Shown piece by piece: positions 23,304-32,760 of a stretch of 32,861 bases of DNA; position 1 is the stretch's first letter; every line of letters begins with the position of its first letter. This DNA comes from an uncultured Lachnospiraceae bacterium (GTDB taxonomy: Bacteria > Bacillota > Clostridia > Lachnospirales > Lachnospiraceae). A program made the translations under genes and the position numbers. The notes under the pieces are model-generated. The model was given only the letters and a program-made list of their open reading frames with translations, searched no databases and had not been told where the DNA came from. The stretch spans positions 1-32,861 of the forward strand of contig CALFCS010000189.1 in NCBI GenBank assembly GCA_937950565.1, read 5' to 3'.

Positions 23304-25679
23304 ATGGATAAAACGTATATACCGCCGGCTACAGCAATCAAGAAATTGAAGACTGCCCGGAGTTTTTCATATATGGTATATATTTATGGCGCCACAGGCT
23401 ATGGTAAAACGGAGCTGGTGAAGCAGTATCTGCAGAATCGGCGGTATGTATATATTTCCTGTGCAGACGGGGCGTTGGATCTTGGCGTATTGCCGCCCCA
23501 AACGCAGAAAACGAATGCCAAAACAACACGTAGTCCAGTGGTGATCGACGACCTGCAGTTTTTGGAAAAAGATAGAAGACAGGAAATAAGAAAACTGATT
23601 GAGCGGGATGATATATGGCTGATATTGATCAGCCGAAGTCAGGTTCCTCCATGGCTGTTTTCTGATTATATCCATAGCGGGTTTATGGTTATCGGGGAGA
23701 AGGATTTGCATATGAGTGAGTCGGAGGCTGCGGGATTGTTTGAAAAATTCGGGGTACAGCTTACTCATGAACAACTTCAGCAGATTGTCAAGGAGAGCGA
23801 GGGCAATGTGCGTATTATTGAAATGGATGCGAAGCTGTTTCTCAAAGGAGTGCATTCGGTAGCGGAGATAAATGAGATAGTTTCGGATATGTTTTCGAAA
23901 TATCTTGAGAATGAGCTGTTCACCCAGTGGCCGCCGGAGATGGTGGATTTTCTGATGGAAATCAGCGTGACGGACACCTTTACGGTGCCGCTTGCCGAGA
24001 TGGTGACGGGAACCTCTTATGTGCAGCGTTATCTGGAGATGGCATTGGCGATTGGCAATTTTATGACGGAGAAGAAAGGCGTCTACAGCCTGCGGCCGAT
24101 TCTTCTTAGGGCTTTGCGCCATCATGCAGAGATAGTCTGCGGCAAAGAGTATGTTCGGGAACACGCATATAACGCCGGATTGTATTATGAAATGCAGGAT
24201 CAGATTTCCCAGGCACTTGAAATGTATGAGAAGTATGGGTGGACGAACCGTATCAAGGAGCTTCTGATCCGTAATGCCCGTCGTAATCCGGGTAATGGTC
24301 ATTATTATGAATTGCGCAGATATTATTTTCAGCTTAGCGAAGAAGAAATCGAGGGAAATGCGGTTCTGATGTCGGCTGTGAGTATGCTTTACTCTCTTAT
24401 GCTGCAGCCGGAGAAAAGCGAATACTGGTATGAGAAGCTGAAAGTGTATGAGAGTACGGCATGCGGCAAAGACCGGCAGGAGGCCAAGAGCAGGCTGGGA
24501 TATCTGGATATCGGCCTGCCCCACAGGGGAAGCCGGGGAATGTTGCATATAATGAAACGAATGCCATCCATTTTACTTGACAGAGGAATCAAGCTGCCGG
24601 AATTTTCCGTGACGAGTAATATGCCGTCGACCATGAACGGGGGCAAGGATTTCTGCCATTGGAGCAAGTATGACAGGGAACTGGCAGTGTCTGTTGGAAA
24701 GCTGGTGCAGCGTATTTTGAGAAGATACGGTATAGGTCTTGTGAATGCAGCGCTGGGTGAGAGTCTGTATGAAAAGGGATGTGAGACGTATGAGGTTCTG
24801 ACTCTTCTGACCCGGGTGGAGATGGAAACGCTTGGCGGAGGTACGCTTGAAGTGGCGTTTGCAGCAGTGGGTGTCCGGTCGCGTCTCTATTTGCTGAAAG
24901 GTGACATTGAAACCGCGAAGATGCAGATTCATTCTTTCGAGGAACGTGTTCGGGAGGAAAATGCAGTTCAGCTTTTGCCAAATATTGAGGCGTTAAAATG
25001 TCGGATGGCGTTGTATGAAGGAGACTATGAGAAGGTCAAACAATGGAGGGAAACGGCTCCGGACGAAAATCAGGAATTTTATATTCTGGAACGGTACCGC
25101 TATCTGACAAAGATAAGATGTTATATTGCTTTCGGAGAATTGACGAAGGCGCTGGCTTTATTGGAAAAGATGAGATATTATGCACAGATATGTAAACGTA
25201 CCTATATTACTATGGAAATAGAAATGTTGACGGCTGTGATCCGGTATCGGCAGGGGGAAGAGTGGCAGTCAGGTTTTATGGAAATGCTCCGCATGACCGG
25301 TGAATATAAATTTTTGCGCCTGATCAGTGAGGAAGGGGCGGCAGTTATTGAGCTTCTTAGAAAGGTGAAGAAAGAAGCGCTGGAAGATCCGGCGATTGAT
25401 AAGGAATGGTTTGAAAGACTTCTGAATGAAAGCGCCGATGTGGCCATTCGTTATCCGGTGTATCTGAAACAGAAATTGTCCACTGCAATGAAATTTTCTG
25501 AGAATGCGCTTGCAATCCTGCGTCTGCAGGCGGAGGGTCTTTCTGTCAGAAAAATAGCGGAGAAGCTGGGAATGAAGCCGGAGACGGTGAAATATCACGC
25601 GAAGGAAAATTACCGCAAGCTGGGCGTGTCGGGGAAGACTGACGCGGTTCTGGCTGCACGGAATCTGAACTTGTTGTAG
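23304..25679 (+). CDS. MalT/LuxR-type ATP-binding transcriptional regulator
   Basis: A 791-residue protein of the STAND/LAL kind. The N-terminal NTPase has Walker A GATGYGKT (29-36) and Walker B VVIDD (79-83), then winged-helix and helical-repeat (TPR-like) regions through the middle. A LuxR-type HTH occupies about 732-791 (SENALAILRLQAEGLSVRKI, then GMKPETVKYHAKENYRKLGV). Such proteins are ATP-dependent activators switched by a small ligand; MalT itself responds to maltotriose. No signal peptide, so cytosolic. It sits between two surface-protein genes and probably controls one or both, an inference from position. AAAGGGGGT lies 11 bases before the ATG. It is slightly shorter than MalT (901). 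Confidence 0.85.
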   Translation: MDKTYIPPATAIKKLKTARSFSYMVYIYGATGYGKTELVKQYLQNRRYVYISCADGALDLGVLPPQTQKTNAKTTRSPVVIDDLQFLEKDRRQEIRKLIERDDIWLILISRSQVPPWLFSDYIHSGFMVIGEKDLHMSESEAAGLFEKFGVQLTHEQLQQIVKESEGNVRIIEMDAKLFLKGVHSVAEINEIVSDMFSKYLENELFTQWPPEMVDFLMEISVTDTFTVPLAEMVTGTSYVQRYLEMALAIGNFMTEKKGVYSLRPILLRALRHHAEIVCGKEYVREHAYNAGLYYEMQDQISQALEMYEKYGWTNRIKELLIRNARRNPGNGHYYELRRYYFQLSEEEIEGNAVLMSAVSMLYSLMLQPEKSEYWYEKLKVYESTACGKDRQEAKSRLGYLDIGLPHRGSRGMLHIMKRMPSILLDRGIKLPEFSVTSNMPSTMNGGKDFCHWSKYDRELAVSVGKLVQRILRRYGIGLVNAALGESLYEKGCETYEVLTLLTRVEMETLGGGTLEVAFAAVGVRSRLYLLKGDIETAKMQIHSFEERVREENAVQLLPNIEALKCRMALYEGDYEKVKQWRETAPDENQEFYILERYRYLTKIRCYIAFGELTKALALLEKMRYYAQICKRTYITMEIEMLTAVIRYRQGEEWQSGFMEMLRMTGEYKFLRLISEEGAAVIELLRKVKKEALEDPAIDKEWFERLLNESADVAIRYPVYLKQKLSTAMKFSENALAILRLQAEGLSVRKIAEKLGMKPETVKYHAKENYRKLGVSGKTDAVLAARNLNLL

Positions 25680-25705
25680 TATATTGTGCCGGAGATACGA
25701 AACAA

Positions 25706-25737
25706 AGGATTATGAAAATAAAATGATGTAATTGAAA
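25706..25737 (+). pseudogene. Scar: 3' end of the RelE/ParE toxin gene, duplicated
   Basis: The 32 bp are identical to 32675-32706 and encode the toxin's last residues DYENKMM plus stop and 8 bases beyond. Weaker similarity continues about 35 bp (TTATAG-AAGAGGT-TTACC-TGAT). A toxin gene once ended here, or its tail was copied. Positions 25738-25808 continue into the surface-gene promoter and leader. Confidence 0.7.
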
Positions 25738-25766
25738 GGTCTTATAGAAAGAGGTTTTTACCATGA

Positions 25767-25772
25767 TATAAT
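25767..25772 (+). promoter_or_regulatory. -10 box of the large surface gene
   Basis: TATAAT lies 42 bp before the ATG at 25809. The stretch to the ATG resembles the leader at 17316-17361 (see findings). No convincing -35. Confidence 0.5.
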
Positions 25773-25808
25773 GATTATTAACATGGGTTGACAAAATGGA
25801 GGTGTGGT

Positions 25809-28800
25809 ATGAAACGCAGAAGAAAAGGAAATTTGAAGCGGGTTTTGAGCGTACTACTGGCGTCTGTTATGGTATTGTCCTGGATGTCGGAAAGCGCATT
25901 GGCTCTTACCACTTATGCGTCGGAAACAGGAACTGGCCAGCCTGAAGCTTTGGCGGAAGAATCATATAGTGTTACAGTTAAAGTTCCGGCAAATTGGGAC
26001 ACATCCGTTCATATCTATATCTATTCGGGTTCGATCAATAATGGATGGCCCGGTGTAGCTATGACAAATATGGGCGGCGGAACTTACAGTTATACATTCC
26101 GGGAAGGGGACGTCGAGGAACCCTATCCCCCGAGAGTGATGTTCAGTGACGGATCTGGCACTCAATACCCCGGAGTAGGTGATGATGGTATTGAGCTGAT
26201 CCAGAAGGGCAAATGGACTATCAACATTACAGATGAGGGTGGCTATACTATAGAGCTGGACCATCTGCATGATCAGAAAGGCGGTTATCGGAATGACGGC
26301 AGTGATAGTACCCACAGTGTCATTTGCTCCTGCGGCAAGGCGAATACTGAGGGGCATACGGCTGGAAATCGCTATATTGATAACGGTGATGGCACTCACA
26401 GCGTTCTGTGTATCTGTGGCTATGCAATGCAAGGTGCTGCTCACATATATGGCGGGGACGGAAGATGCACCGCCTGCGGTGTATATGAGAAAGCACCGAC
26501 CTATGAGATTTATGCTGTTCTAAGTGAACAATGGAACAATGTCTGCTGTTATGCCTACGACGGAGTGGCTCCAAGCAGCTGGCCTGGAGATGCTATGACC
26601 AACCAAGGTAACGACATCTGGCATTATACCTTAAATTCCTTGAAACATCCTCCGCGGGTGCTGTTCAGCAGCGGGGGTGGCGAGCCGCGCTATCCGGCAG
26701 ACGGCGTGCCCGGCCTGGAACTGACGTTTCCCGGGACATGGATATTTGAGTATGACGGTAATATTCCAAAAATGACTCAGCATTCCGATAGCAGTCACGT
26801 TTACAGAGACAGTACCTGCGTTGCGTGCGGGGCATTGGAAGCACGGCCGGTCACTGTTACAGTCACCGCTAATGAAACTTCCTGGGGCGTCGTTTCCGGC
26901 AGCGGATCCTATACCAGTGGCGATACTGTCACGGTGACGGCGAAGGCGAATCCGGGATATAAGTTTGTACGTTGGACGGAAAATGGGAAAGAAGTCAGTA
27001 CGAATGCGGAATATACATTTACTGCAACGTATGAGGACAAAACCCTGACTGCGGTATTTGCCAAGAAGAAGATATCCGTAAGGTCACAGGCTGTCAAAGG
27101 AAGCGTCAAGGATGTAGTTACAGGCGGTACTCAAACAGACCTTGGTGCAACCCACACTATAACCGTTACGCCTTATGATGGATATCGTGTGATCGAAGGG
27201 TACTTTTCCGGTACAGATTATTATGCAAGTAATCCAAAACCCTATACTCAATACAAGGAAATGACACTGAAAAAACTTTCCACGGATCCTGATACGGGAG
27301 CTGTGACCTATCAATTTACCGCTACAGAGTGTATCCCGGTTGACAATGATTCAACTTATGATTATATCTGCCTTTACTTTCATTGTGCCAAGGCACCAAC
27401 ATATAGCTGGTTTTTAGATACCGTATACGGAGAGGCAGCAGCGCCGTCACCAGACGGCAGCGTTCCGGCAGTTTCTTATGAAAGTCAATATGACCTTTGT
27501 GCGGATCCTGGTAAGACGGGTTACTACCAGCTGGCTAATGCGAAAGACCGCGCCTACCTTAGTTGGGACGTGGAGTCTGTCACAAATGCAGACGACCCTA
27601 CCGAAAAATTGAACGGAACTGTGAGATTTGAAAATAACAGGCTGCATTATACACCAACCTTTATGGAGGCTGGAAAAACCGTCCAAATCCAGGTGAGACC
27701 CAAGCTGGGTGACGGACTGAAGGCACAGGATATTCTTATTTTTGAAATTGAAGTTAAATATTCTGATGCCGCGAAAATTAAGGATGTATCTGCAACCTTG
27801 AATGATGTAAGAACTCCGGAGGCGATGGCTAAGGTTCAGGATACTGTTCAGGGCGGCAATCACTATACGGCGTCTCTTTCCTGGAGTCCGGAGGTGTCTG
27901 GGGTGTACGACTTTAACATAGTCTATACGGCAACACTCGCTCTGACACCGGAACCGGGATATTCCCTCCATAGTATCGACTACACAGGATGGAAGTGGAA
28001 GCAGGGAACTTCCGATGGCGGCGCGGTCATTTACAAGACCTTCCCCGCTACCCAGAAGGAAAAAATCACATTCCTTGACTCTATCGAGGATGTGAATCTG
28101 GAAGAGCATATTGCAACCGCAGAGGAGGTCATTGCAGGACTTCCGACAGCGGTTATGGCGACAACAGAAACCGGCACAGTCTCCATGCCCATTTCCTGGA
28201 GCTGTGAGAACTATGATACCAAACCTGATGTCCAAAACACGTTCGTTTGGACAGTGACGGATGCTGGCAGCTATGACACAGGCGACATGGCATTGAGTGG
28301 CAGTATCACTGTTACTAACCCCAGTGCGCTTCCGGTGAGCATTACCGGGATGGATAAGGAAGTTACCTATAACGGCGGCGTTATAGATGTAAGTGAATTG
28401 TTCACTATTGACGAAAATGCCGGAGAGGCGGCCTACAGCATCACCGGAGGAACCGGAACTGGTGCGTTTGAAGGAAGTATCCTTACCGTGACCAAGGCAG
28501 GAACATTTACCATTACCGTTCGTACTCAGGCACAGGGCATCTATGCCGCCGAGACTGCAGATGCCTCCCTAACGGTGAATCCAAAGATATTGACACCGCA
28601 TCTTGCCGGCGTAACCGAAAAGATTTATGACAGCACCGCCGATGTTCCCGATGGTCTGTACATTGAGCTGGACGGTGTGGCAGAGGACGATGATGTGACT
28701 GCAGGAGCCGTTTATTCTTATGACAGTCCTGACGCGGGAAACCGGACAATCACTGCTGCGGAAATCGTCCTAAGTGGCGAGAAAGCAGGAAATTATATTC

Positions 28801-31800
28801 TGTCTGGTACTACCGCTACAATCGAGGGAATCATTCATCAGGCTGTTCTTGGTATCACTGCCAGCGACCAGACGATTGCCTATAGTAACGTCATTGACCA
28901 GGGAATAGATTATGTGATGATAAATGGTCTTAAGGGCAAAGATGTTTTGGATAGCATTGTTCTTACTGCTATTGGAAATCAGGTATCAGAGGAAAATTCC
29001 ATTGTGCCTTCTAATGCTGTAATCAAAAACGGCAAAAAAGATGTAACCGCCAACTATCAGTTCAGTTATCAGCCTGGCAGGCTGATCATTGAACGTCTGG
29101 CTATTTCTGTTCCCATGGCCATTTCGCTGATTTATAATGGCAAGGAGCAGATTGGTGTGGAAAGTGGCACGGGGTACACAATTGAAGGTAACACTGGTGT
29201 CAATGTGGACATTTACACAGCCACGGCTACTTTGGACAGTAATCACTGTTGGGAGGATGGCAGTGTTGAGGCGAAAGAGATTACTTGGAGCATCGCTCCT
29301 GCCAAGATGGAGAACATCAAGGCAAATGGCTATACTGGTGTTTATGACGGAAATGCTCATGGCATCACTGTCACCGATTATCCATCCGGAGTGACGGTGT
29401 GGTATGGAACGGAGGACGGAATCTATGATCTTGCGGAGAATCCGACTTATACAGGCGCAGGTATTTACACCGTTTATTACCGGCTGACAAGTCCGAATTA
29501 CGAAACAGTTATTGGCTCTGCAACAGTAACGATTGAACGCAAAGCAATTGACTATCCTGTTGCAAAAACGGGACTGGTTTACAATGGCAAAGATCAGAAC
29601 GGCGTGGAATCGGGAGAAGGTTATGCTCTTGATAATGCTGTGGCAAAGAACGCTGGAAGCTATGTGGCCACTGCTGTTTTGAATGATAACTATAAATGGA
29701 GTGATGATAAAACAGAAGATGCAGCTATTGACTGGAAAATCGAGAAGAAGGAAGTCACTGCTTCCATTACGGCAAACGGTGGTGTGTACAATGGTGAGTC
29801 CTTCCCGGCTTTGGTGAAGTTGGAAGGTGTGGTGGAGAATGAGACCGTCATCGTGACCTTGATTTACACGAAGAAGGGTGAGGCGGCAGGCTCTGCCGAT
29901 GCTCCTAAGGACGCGGGTACATATACCGTGACCGCTATGATTACCGACAATAACTATAATCTTACTGCTTTGAGTTCGAAGAACTTTACCATTACCCGGG
30001 CTGGCATTGAGGATGCAGAGGTTACGGTGGACGGCAGTTATACATACACCGGAACCGCTCATATGCCTGACCCTACGGTTATGTTGGACGGCAATAGGCT
30101 GATTAGGGACACCGACTATACCGTGTCCTATTCCGGCAATGTAAACGCTGGAACCGCTACCGTGACCGTGACCGGCATAGGCAATTATACCGGCAAGGTT
30201 TCCGGAGTATTCACTATTGCGCCTAAGCCTGTCACTGTTACCATCTTACCGGGTGGTGGCGTGTACGGTGGTGCCATTACCGAAGCTTCGGCAACGCTGA
30301 ACGGCGTGGTAACGGGTGACACCGCTCCTATAGTAACTCTGACCTACACCGGAAAAGCTAACGATGGAACGGAAGTAAACTCCGAAACCTATCCTATCAA
30401 AGCTGGCATCTATACAGTAACTGCCAGCATTCCAGAGGGCAATTACACGCTCACCGGAACTACCACTGTACAGTTTCAGGTGGAGCGGGCGGAAAGTGCG
30501 CTGACGGTGACAGAGGTGATTGAGAAAACCTATGGGGACGATGATTTTACCTTGGAGGTAACTACTGATGCAGGCAGGAATATCAGCTATGAAAGTAGTA
30601 ATCAAGCGGTGGCAATGGTGGACGAAACCGGCAAAGTGCATATCGTAGGTGCAGGCGAGGTTCAAATCACCATAACCCTTGCACAAAATGACAATTTCCA
30701 AGGTAAAGAACTGGTAGTTTCCCTCAAGATTGCCAAAAAGCCTATCCGGGTTACCGCTAAAAGTGTCGAAGTAACCTATGGTGAACCGGTGCCGGAATTG
30801 ACCTATACTGTGGCAGCGGCAGATCTTATTGGCGAAGACACTCTCACTGGTATTAGCGTGGTTCGTCAGAAAGGTGAGGATGCCGGAGACTACATGATTA
30901 CTTTTATGCAAGAAGAAGGTGCGAACCCCAATTATGACATCGAGTTCGTAAGCGGCAAGTTGACCATTTGGCCAAAGGACATTGGAAATGCTGAAATCGT
31001 CCTGGGTCCGGCGCTGATTGCTAACGGTAAGAAGCAGACTCAGACATTGGAAAGCGTTATAGTGAGGAACAATAAGGGCGAGGATATGGAGGTGACCTAT
31101 ACCATCACCGGCAATACGGCTGTCAATGCCGGAGGATATATTATGACCATCACCGGCACAGGAAACTTTACAGGAACGAAGGAGCAGTCTTTTGCCATCG
31201 CCCCGGGAGCCGGGCAGCCGGTGGAAACGGATATCAATGGCAATCCAGTGCTTGGTGCAGGAAAGATTGCCATGCAAGTGATTCCGGGCACAGACGCTCC
31301 TGCTGTGGACATGGGCAGCTCTAAGGCGGAAATCATAGAGCTTTTGACGCAGAACGGTTGTTTGACGGTTCAGGAACTTGCGCAGGCGGCAGGCGGAATG
31401 GAGTTAAAAATTGTCCTTACCACCAGCGGCAGTGTATCCGCCGATGACCAGAGTCTGATTAAATCTTTAGCCAATGGATACATGGTCGGAAGTTGGTTTG
31501 ATATCAGCCTGTATAAGCAGTTGGGTGAGGGTGATATTGTGTGGCTGCACGAGACCGGAAAACCCATTCGTCTGACGGTTCAGGTGCCGGATAATCTGAT
31601 TAATACTGACAAAAATGTCACCCGGACCTTCTGGCTCATCCGCTGTCATGATGGCAAGGCAGAGTTCTTGCCCGCCCAATATGATGACAGCAGCAAGACG
31701 CTGTCCTTTGAAAGCGACCGGTTCAGCAGCTACGCTATCGTATACAAGGATGCTAAAAACACGAATGGCAGCCAAAACATTGCAACAGGTAAATCCCCAA

Positions 31801-31910
31801 AAACTGGTGACAACAGCAGAGTTGCTTTGTGGCTTGCAATGATGGCAATGAGCGCCATGGGACTTGGCATAGTGCTGAACGCCAGTCGGAAAAAGAAGAA
31901 AACATATTAA
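25809..31910 (+). CDS. Giant sortase-anchored surface protein with starch-binding-like modules
   Basis: A 2033-residue protein. I choose ATG 25809 (GGAGG six bases upstream) over a TTG at 25788, because it places MKRRRKG directly before the hydrophobic signal core VLSVLLASVMVLSW. Two modules with WPG(V/D)AMTN resemble CBM26 starch-binding domains (about 52-150 and 232-318), separated by a Cys/His-rich HSVICSCGK...CTACG linker. Next come an InlB-like repeat (about 345-420, GYKFVRW), Ig-like modules, a YDG-like domain (DGVAEDDDVTAG) and several MBG-type repeats (VYNGK and VTYGEP motifs). It ends with SPKTG (1996-2000), a helix and RKKKKTY. No glycoside hydrolase domain is seen, so it likely binds rather than cleaves. 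The DNA appears more GC-rich than the core genes, suggesting transfer. The MalT-like gene precedes it. Confidence 0.85.
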   Translation: MKRRRKGNLKRVLSVLLASVMVLSWMSESALALTTYASETGTGQPEALAEESYSVTVKVPANWDTSVHIYIYSGSINNGWPGVAMTNMGGGTYSYTFREGDVEEPYPPRVMFSDGSGTQYPGVGDDGIELIQKGKWTINITDEGGYTIELDHLHDQKGGYRNDGSDSTHSVICSCGKANTEGHTAGNRYIDNGDGTHSVLCICGYAMQGAAHIYGGDGRCTACGVYEKAPTYEIYAVLSEQWNNVCCYAYDGVAPSSWPGDAMTNQGNDIWHYTLNSLKHPPRVLFSSGGGEPRYPADGVPGLELTFPGTWIFEYDGNIPKMTQHSDSSHVYRDSTCVACGALEARPVTVTVTANETSWGVVSGSGSYTSGDTVTVTAKANPGYKFVRWTENGKEVSTNAEYTFTATYEDKTLTAVFAKKKISVRSQAVKGSVKDVVTGGTQTDLGATHTITVTPYDGYRVIEGYFSGTDYYASNPKPYTQYKEMTLKKLSTDPDTGAVTYQFTATECIPVDNDSTYDYICLYFHCAKAPTYSWFLDTVYGEAAAPSPDGSVPAVSYESQYDLCADPGKTGYYQLANAKDRAYLSWDVESVTNADDPTEKLNGTVRFENNRLHYTPTFMEAGKTVQIQVRPKLGDGLKAQDILIFEIEVKYSDAAKIKDVSATLNDVRTPEAMAKVQDTVQGGNHYTASLSWSPEVSGVYDFNIVYTATLALTPEPGYSLHSIDYTGWKWKQGTSDGGAVIYKTFPATQKEKITFLDSIEDVNLEEHIATAEEVIAGLPTAVMATTETGTVSMPISWSCENYDTKPDVQNTFVWTVTDAGSYDTGDMALSGSITVTNPSALPVSITGMDKEVTYNGGVIDVSELFTIDENAGEAAYSITGGTGTGAFEGSILTVTKAGTFTITVRTQAQGIYAAETADASLTVNPKILTPHLAGVTEKIYDSTADVPDGLYIELDGVAEDDDVTAGAVYSYDSPDAGNRTITAAEIVLSGEKAGNYILSGTTATIEGIIHQAVLGITASDQTIAYSNVIDQGIDYVMINGLKGKDVLDSIVLTAIGNQVSEENSIVPSNAVIKNGKKDVTANYQFSYQPGRLIIERLAISVPMAISLIYNGKEQIGVESGTGYTIEGNTGVNVDIYTATATLDSNHCWEDGSVEAKEITWSIAPAKMENIKANGYTGVYDGNAHGITVTDYPSGVTVWYGTEDGIYDLAENPTYTGAGIYTVYYRLTSPNYETVIGSATVTIERKAIDYPVAKTGLVYNGKDQNGVESGEGYALDNAVAKNAGSYVATAVLNDNYKWSDDKTEDAAIDWKIEKKEVTASITANGGVYNGESFPALVKLEGVVENETVIVTLIYTKKGEAAGSADAPKDAGTYTVTAMITDNNYNLTALSSKNFTITRAGIEDAEVTVDGSYTYTGTAHMPDPTVMLDGNRLIRDTDYTVSYSGNVNAGTATVTVTGIGNYTGKVSGVFTIAPKPVTVTILPGGGVYGGAITEASATLNGVVTGDTAPIVTLTYTGKANDGTEVNSETYPIKAGIYTVTASIPEGNYTLTGTTTVQFQVERAESALTVTEVIEKTYGDDDFTLEVTTDAGRNISYESSNQAVAMVDETGKVHIVGAGEVQITITLAQNDNFQGKELVVSLKIAKKPIRVTAKSVEVTYGEPVPELTYTVAAADLIGEDTLTGISVVRQKGEDAGDYMITFMQEEGANPNYDIEFVSGKLTIWPKDIGNAEIVLGPALIANGKKQTQTLESVIVRNNKGEDMEVTYTITGNTAVNAGGYIMTITGTGNFTGTKEQSFAIAPGAGQPVETDINGNPVLGAGKIAMQVIPGTDAPAVDMGSSKAEIIELLTQNGCLTVQELAQAAGGMELKIVLTTSGSVSADDQSLIKSLANGYMVGSWFDISLYKQLGEGDIVWLHETGKPIRLTVQVPDNLINTDKNVTRTFWLIRCHDGKAEFLPAQYDDSSKTLSFESDRFSSYAIVYKDAKNTNGSQNIATGKSPKTGDNSRVALWLAMMAMSAMGLGIVLNASRKKKKTY

Positions 31911-31948
31911 TATTCTCTGATTATATAGTTATATAGACTTTTACGTTA

Positions 31949-32004
31949 TACCGGCTTTTTAGGAAATGCCTAAAACACTAATGGTTTAGGCAGAAAAGCC
32001 GGTA
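31949..32004. repeat. 56-bp imperfect palindrome after the large surface gene
   Basis: TACCGGCTTTT (31949-31959) pairs with AAAAGCCGGTA (31994-32004), with an inner TGCCTAAA/TTTAGGCA stem. It lies 38 bp past the stop. There is no T-run outside the stem; it could be a bidirectional terminator or a small mobile palindromic repeat. Confidence 0.5.
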
Positions 32005-32042
32005 GGATAGCTATAGTGAGATGCAAAATCAATACAAATGAA

Positions 32043-32071
32043 TTGAAATAGCAATGATTATGTATTATAAT
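32043..32071 (+). promoter_or_regulatory. Promoter of the toxin-antitoxin operon
   Basis: TTGAAA (32043-32048), a 17-bp spacer and TATAAT (32066-32071), 31 bp before the antitoxin ATG. Such operons are normally repressed by the antitoxin-toxin complex binding here. Confidence 0.7.
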
Positions 32072-32102
32072 AAAAAACGAAGAGAAATGGAGGAATGATA
32101 AA

Positions 32103-32396
32103 ATGGCTAGTACAATTCAAGTGCGTGTTGATGATGAGTTAAAAAGTAAATCTGATCAGTTATTTAAAGAGCTTGGTACAGATACTACTTCTGCAATCAG
32201 AATGTTTTTAACACAGGCTGTTGCAAATAATGGTTTTCCATTTGAAATAAAAAGGGTCCCGCATAATCCATATATTGCTATGTCTGAAGAGATGTTGTTA
32301 GCGAAACTGGAAAAATCAAGAGAGTCCTCATCACAGGGGAATTATAAAACTGGCGATGCTGTTGTTGCAGATATGAGGGAAAAGTATGGAATATAA
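32103..32396 (+). CDS. RelB/DinJ-family antitoxin
   Basis: A 97-residue protein. The N-terminal ribbon-helix-helix reads STIQVRVDDELKSKSDQLFK, followed by ELGTDTTSAIRMFLTQAV and the family-typical PFEIK (about residues 49-53). The C-terminal half is charged and probably wraps the toxin. It should neutralise the adjacent toxin and repress the operon. GGAGG lies about 9 bases before the ATG. The coding sequence overlaps the toxin gene by 11 bp, the usual coupling of such pairs. It is complete. Confidence 0.9.
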   Translation: MASTIQVRVDDELKSKSDQLFKELGTDTTSAIRMFLTQAVANNGFPFEIKRVPHNPYIAMSEEMLLAKLEKSRESSSQGNYKTGDAVVADMREKYGI

Positions 32397-32700
32397 AGTA
32401 GCAGTGACAGCAGATGCAGAAGAAGATTTGAACCAATATATCAGATACTTGCTTATGGAAAAGAAAAGTGAGCAGGCAGCCAGAAATATTTTGGATGATT
32501 TTGAAGCTACTATTCAGAGTTTAAAAAACGTTGCAGGCAGTTTGAAATTATGTGATAATCCCCGTTTAAAAGAATTGGGATATCGAAGAATTAATTTTTT
32601 TTCACACAGATATTTTATGATGTATCGAATTGTTGAGGATATTGTATTTATAGATAATATCTTTCATGAATTACAGGATTATGAAAATAAAATGATGTAA
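32386..32700 (+). CDS. RelE/ParE-family toxin
   Basis: A 104-residue protein with the RelE/ParE fold signature: KVAVTADAEEDLNQYIRYL at the start, then RRINFFSHRYFMMYRIVED and VFIDNIFHELQDYE at the end. RelE members cleave ribosome-bound mRNA, ParE members poison gyrase; which applies cannot be told from sequence alone, though the YRRI...YRI...IFHELQDYE ending is more ParE-like. The last codons recur at 25706-25737. A terminator follows at 32724. Confidence 0.88.
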   Translation: MEYKVAVTADAEEDLNQYIRYLLMEKKSEQAARNILDDFEATIQSLKNVAGSLKLCDNPRLKELGYRRINFFSHRYFMMYRIVEDIVFIDNIFHELQDYENKMM

Positions 32701-32706
32701 TTGAAA
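32675..32706 (+). repeat. Direct repeat shared with 25706-25737
   Basis: 32 identical bases covering the toxin's final codons and 6 bases past the stop. It forms the right member of the pair that brackets the large surface gene. Confidence 0.8.
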
Positions 32707-32723
32707 TAAGAGATTATAGGAAG

Positions 32724-32760
32724 AGGTCATTTACCGTGATTACGATAGATGGCCTTTTTT
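32724..32760 (+). terminator. Terminator of the toxin-antitoxin operon
   Basis: AGGTCAT (32724-32730) pairs with ATGGCCT (32749-32755, one G-T), directly followed by a T-run to 32760. The preceding AAG can pair with the first of these Ts. Confidence 0.7.

Noticed and set aside
23367..24548. 393-codon antisense frame in the MalT-like regulator
   Set aside because: His/Arg-rich shadow of a well-supported gene on the other strand.
25788..25808. TTG start for the large surface protein
   Set aside because: ATG 25809 has GGAGG at proper spacing and gives a cleaner signal peptide; the TTG is upstream of that Shine-Dalgarno.
28986..30062. 358-codon antisense frame in the large surface gene
   Set aside because: A shadow of GC-richer repetitive coding sequence, with no ribosome binding site or recognisable domain.
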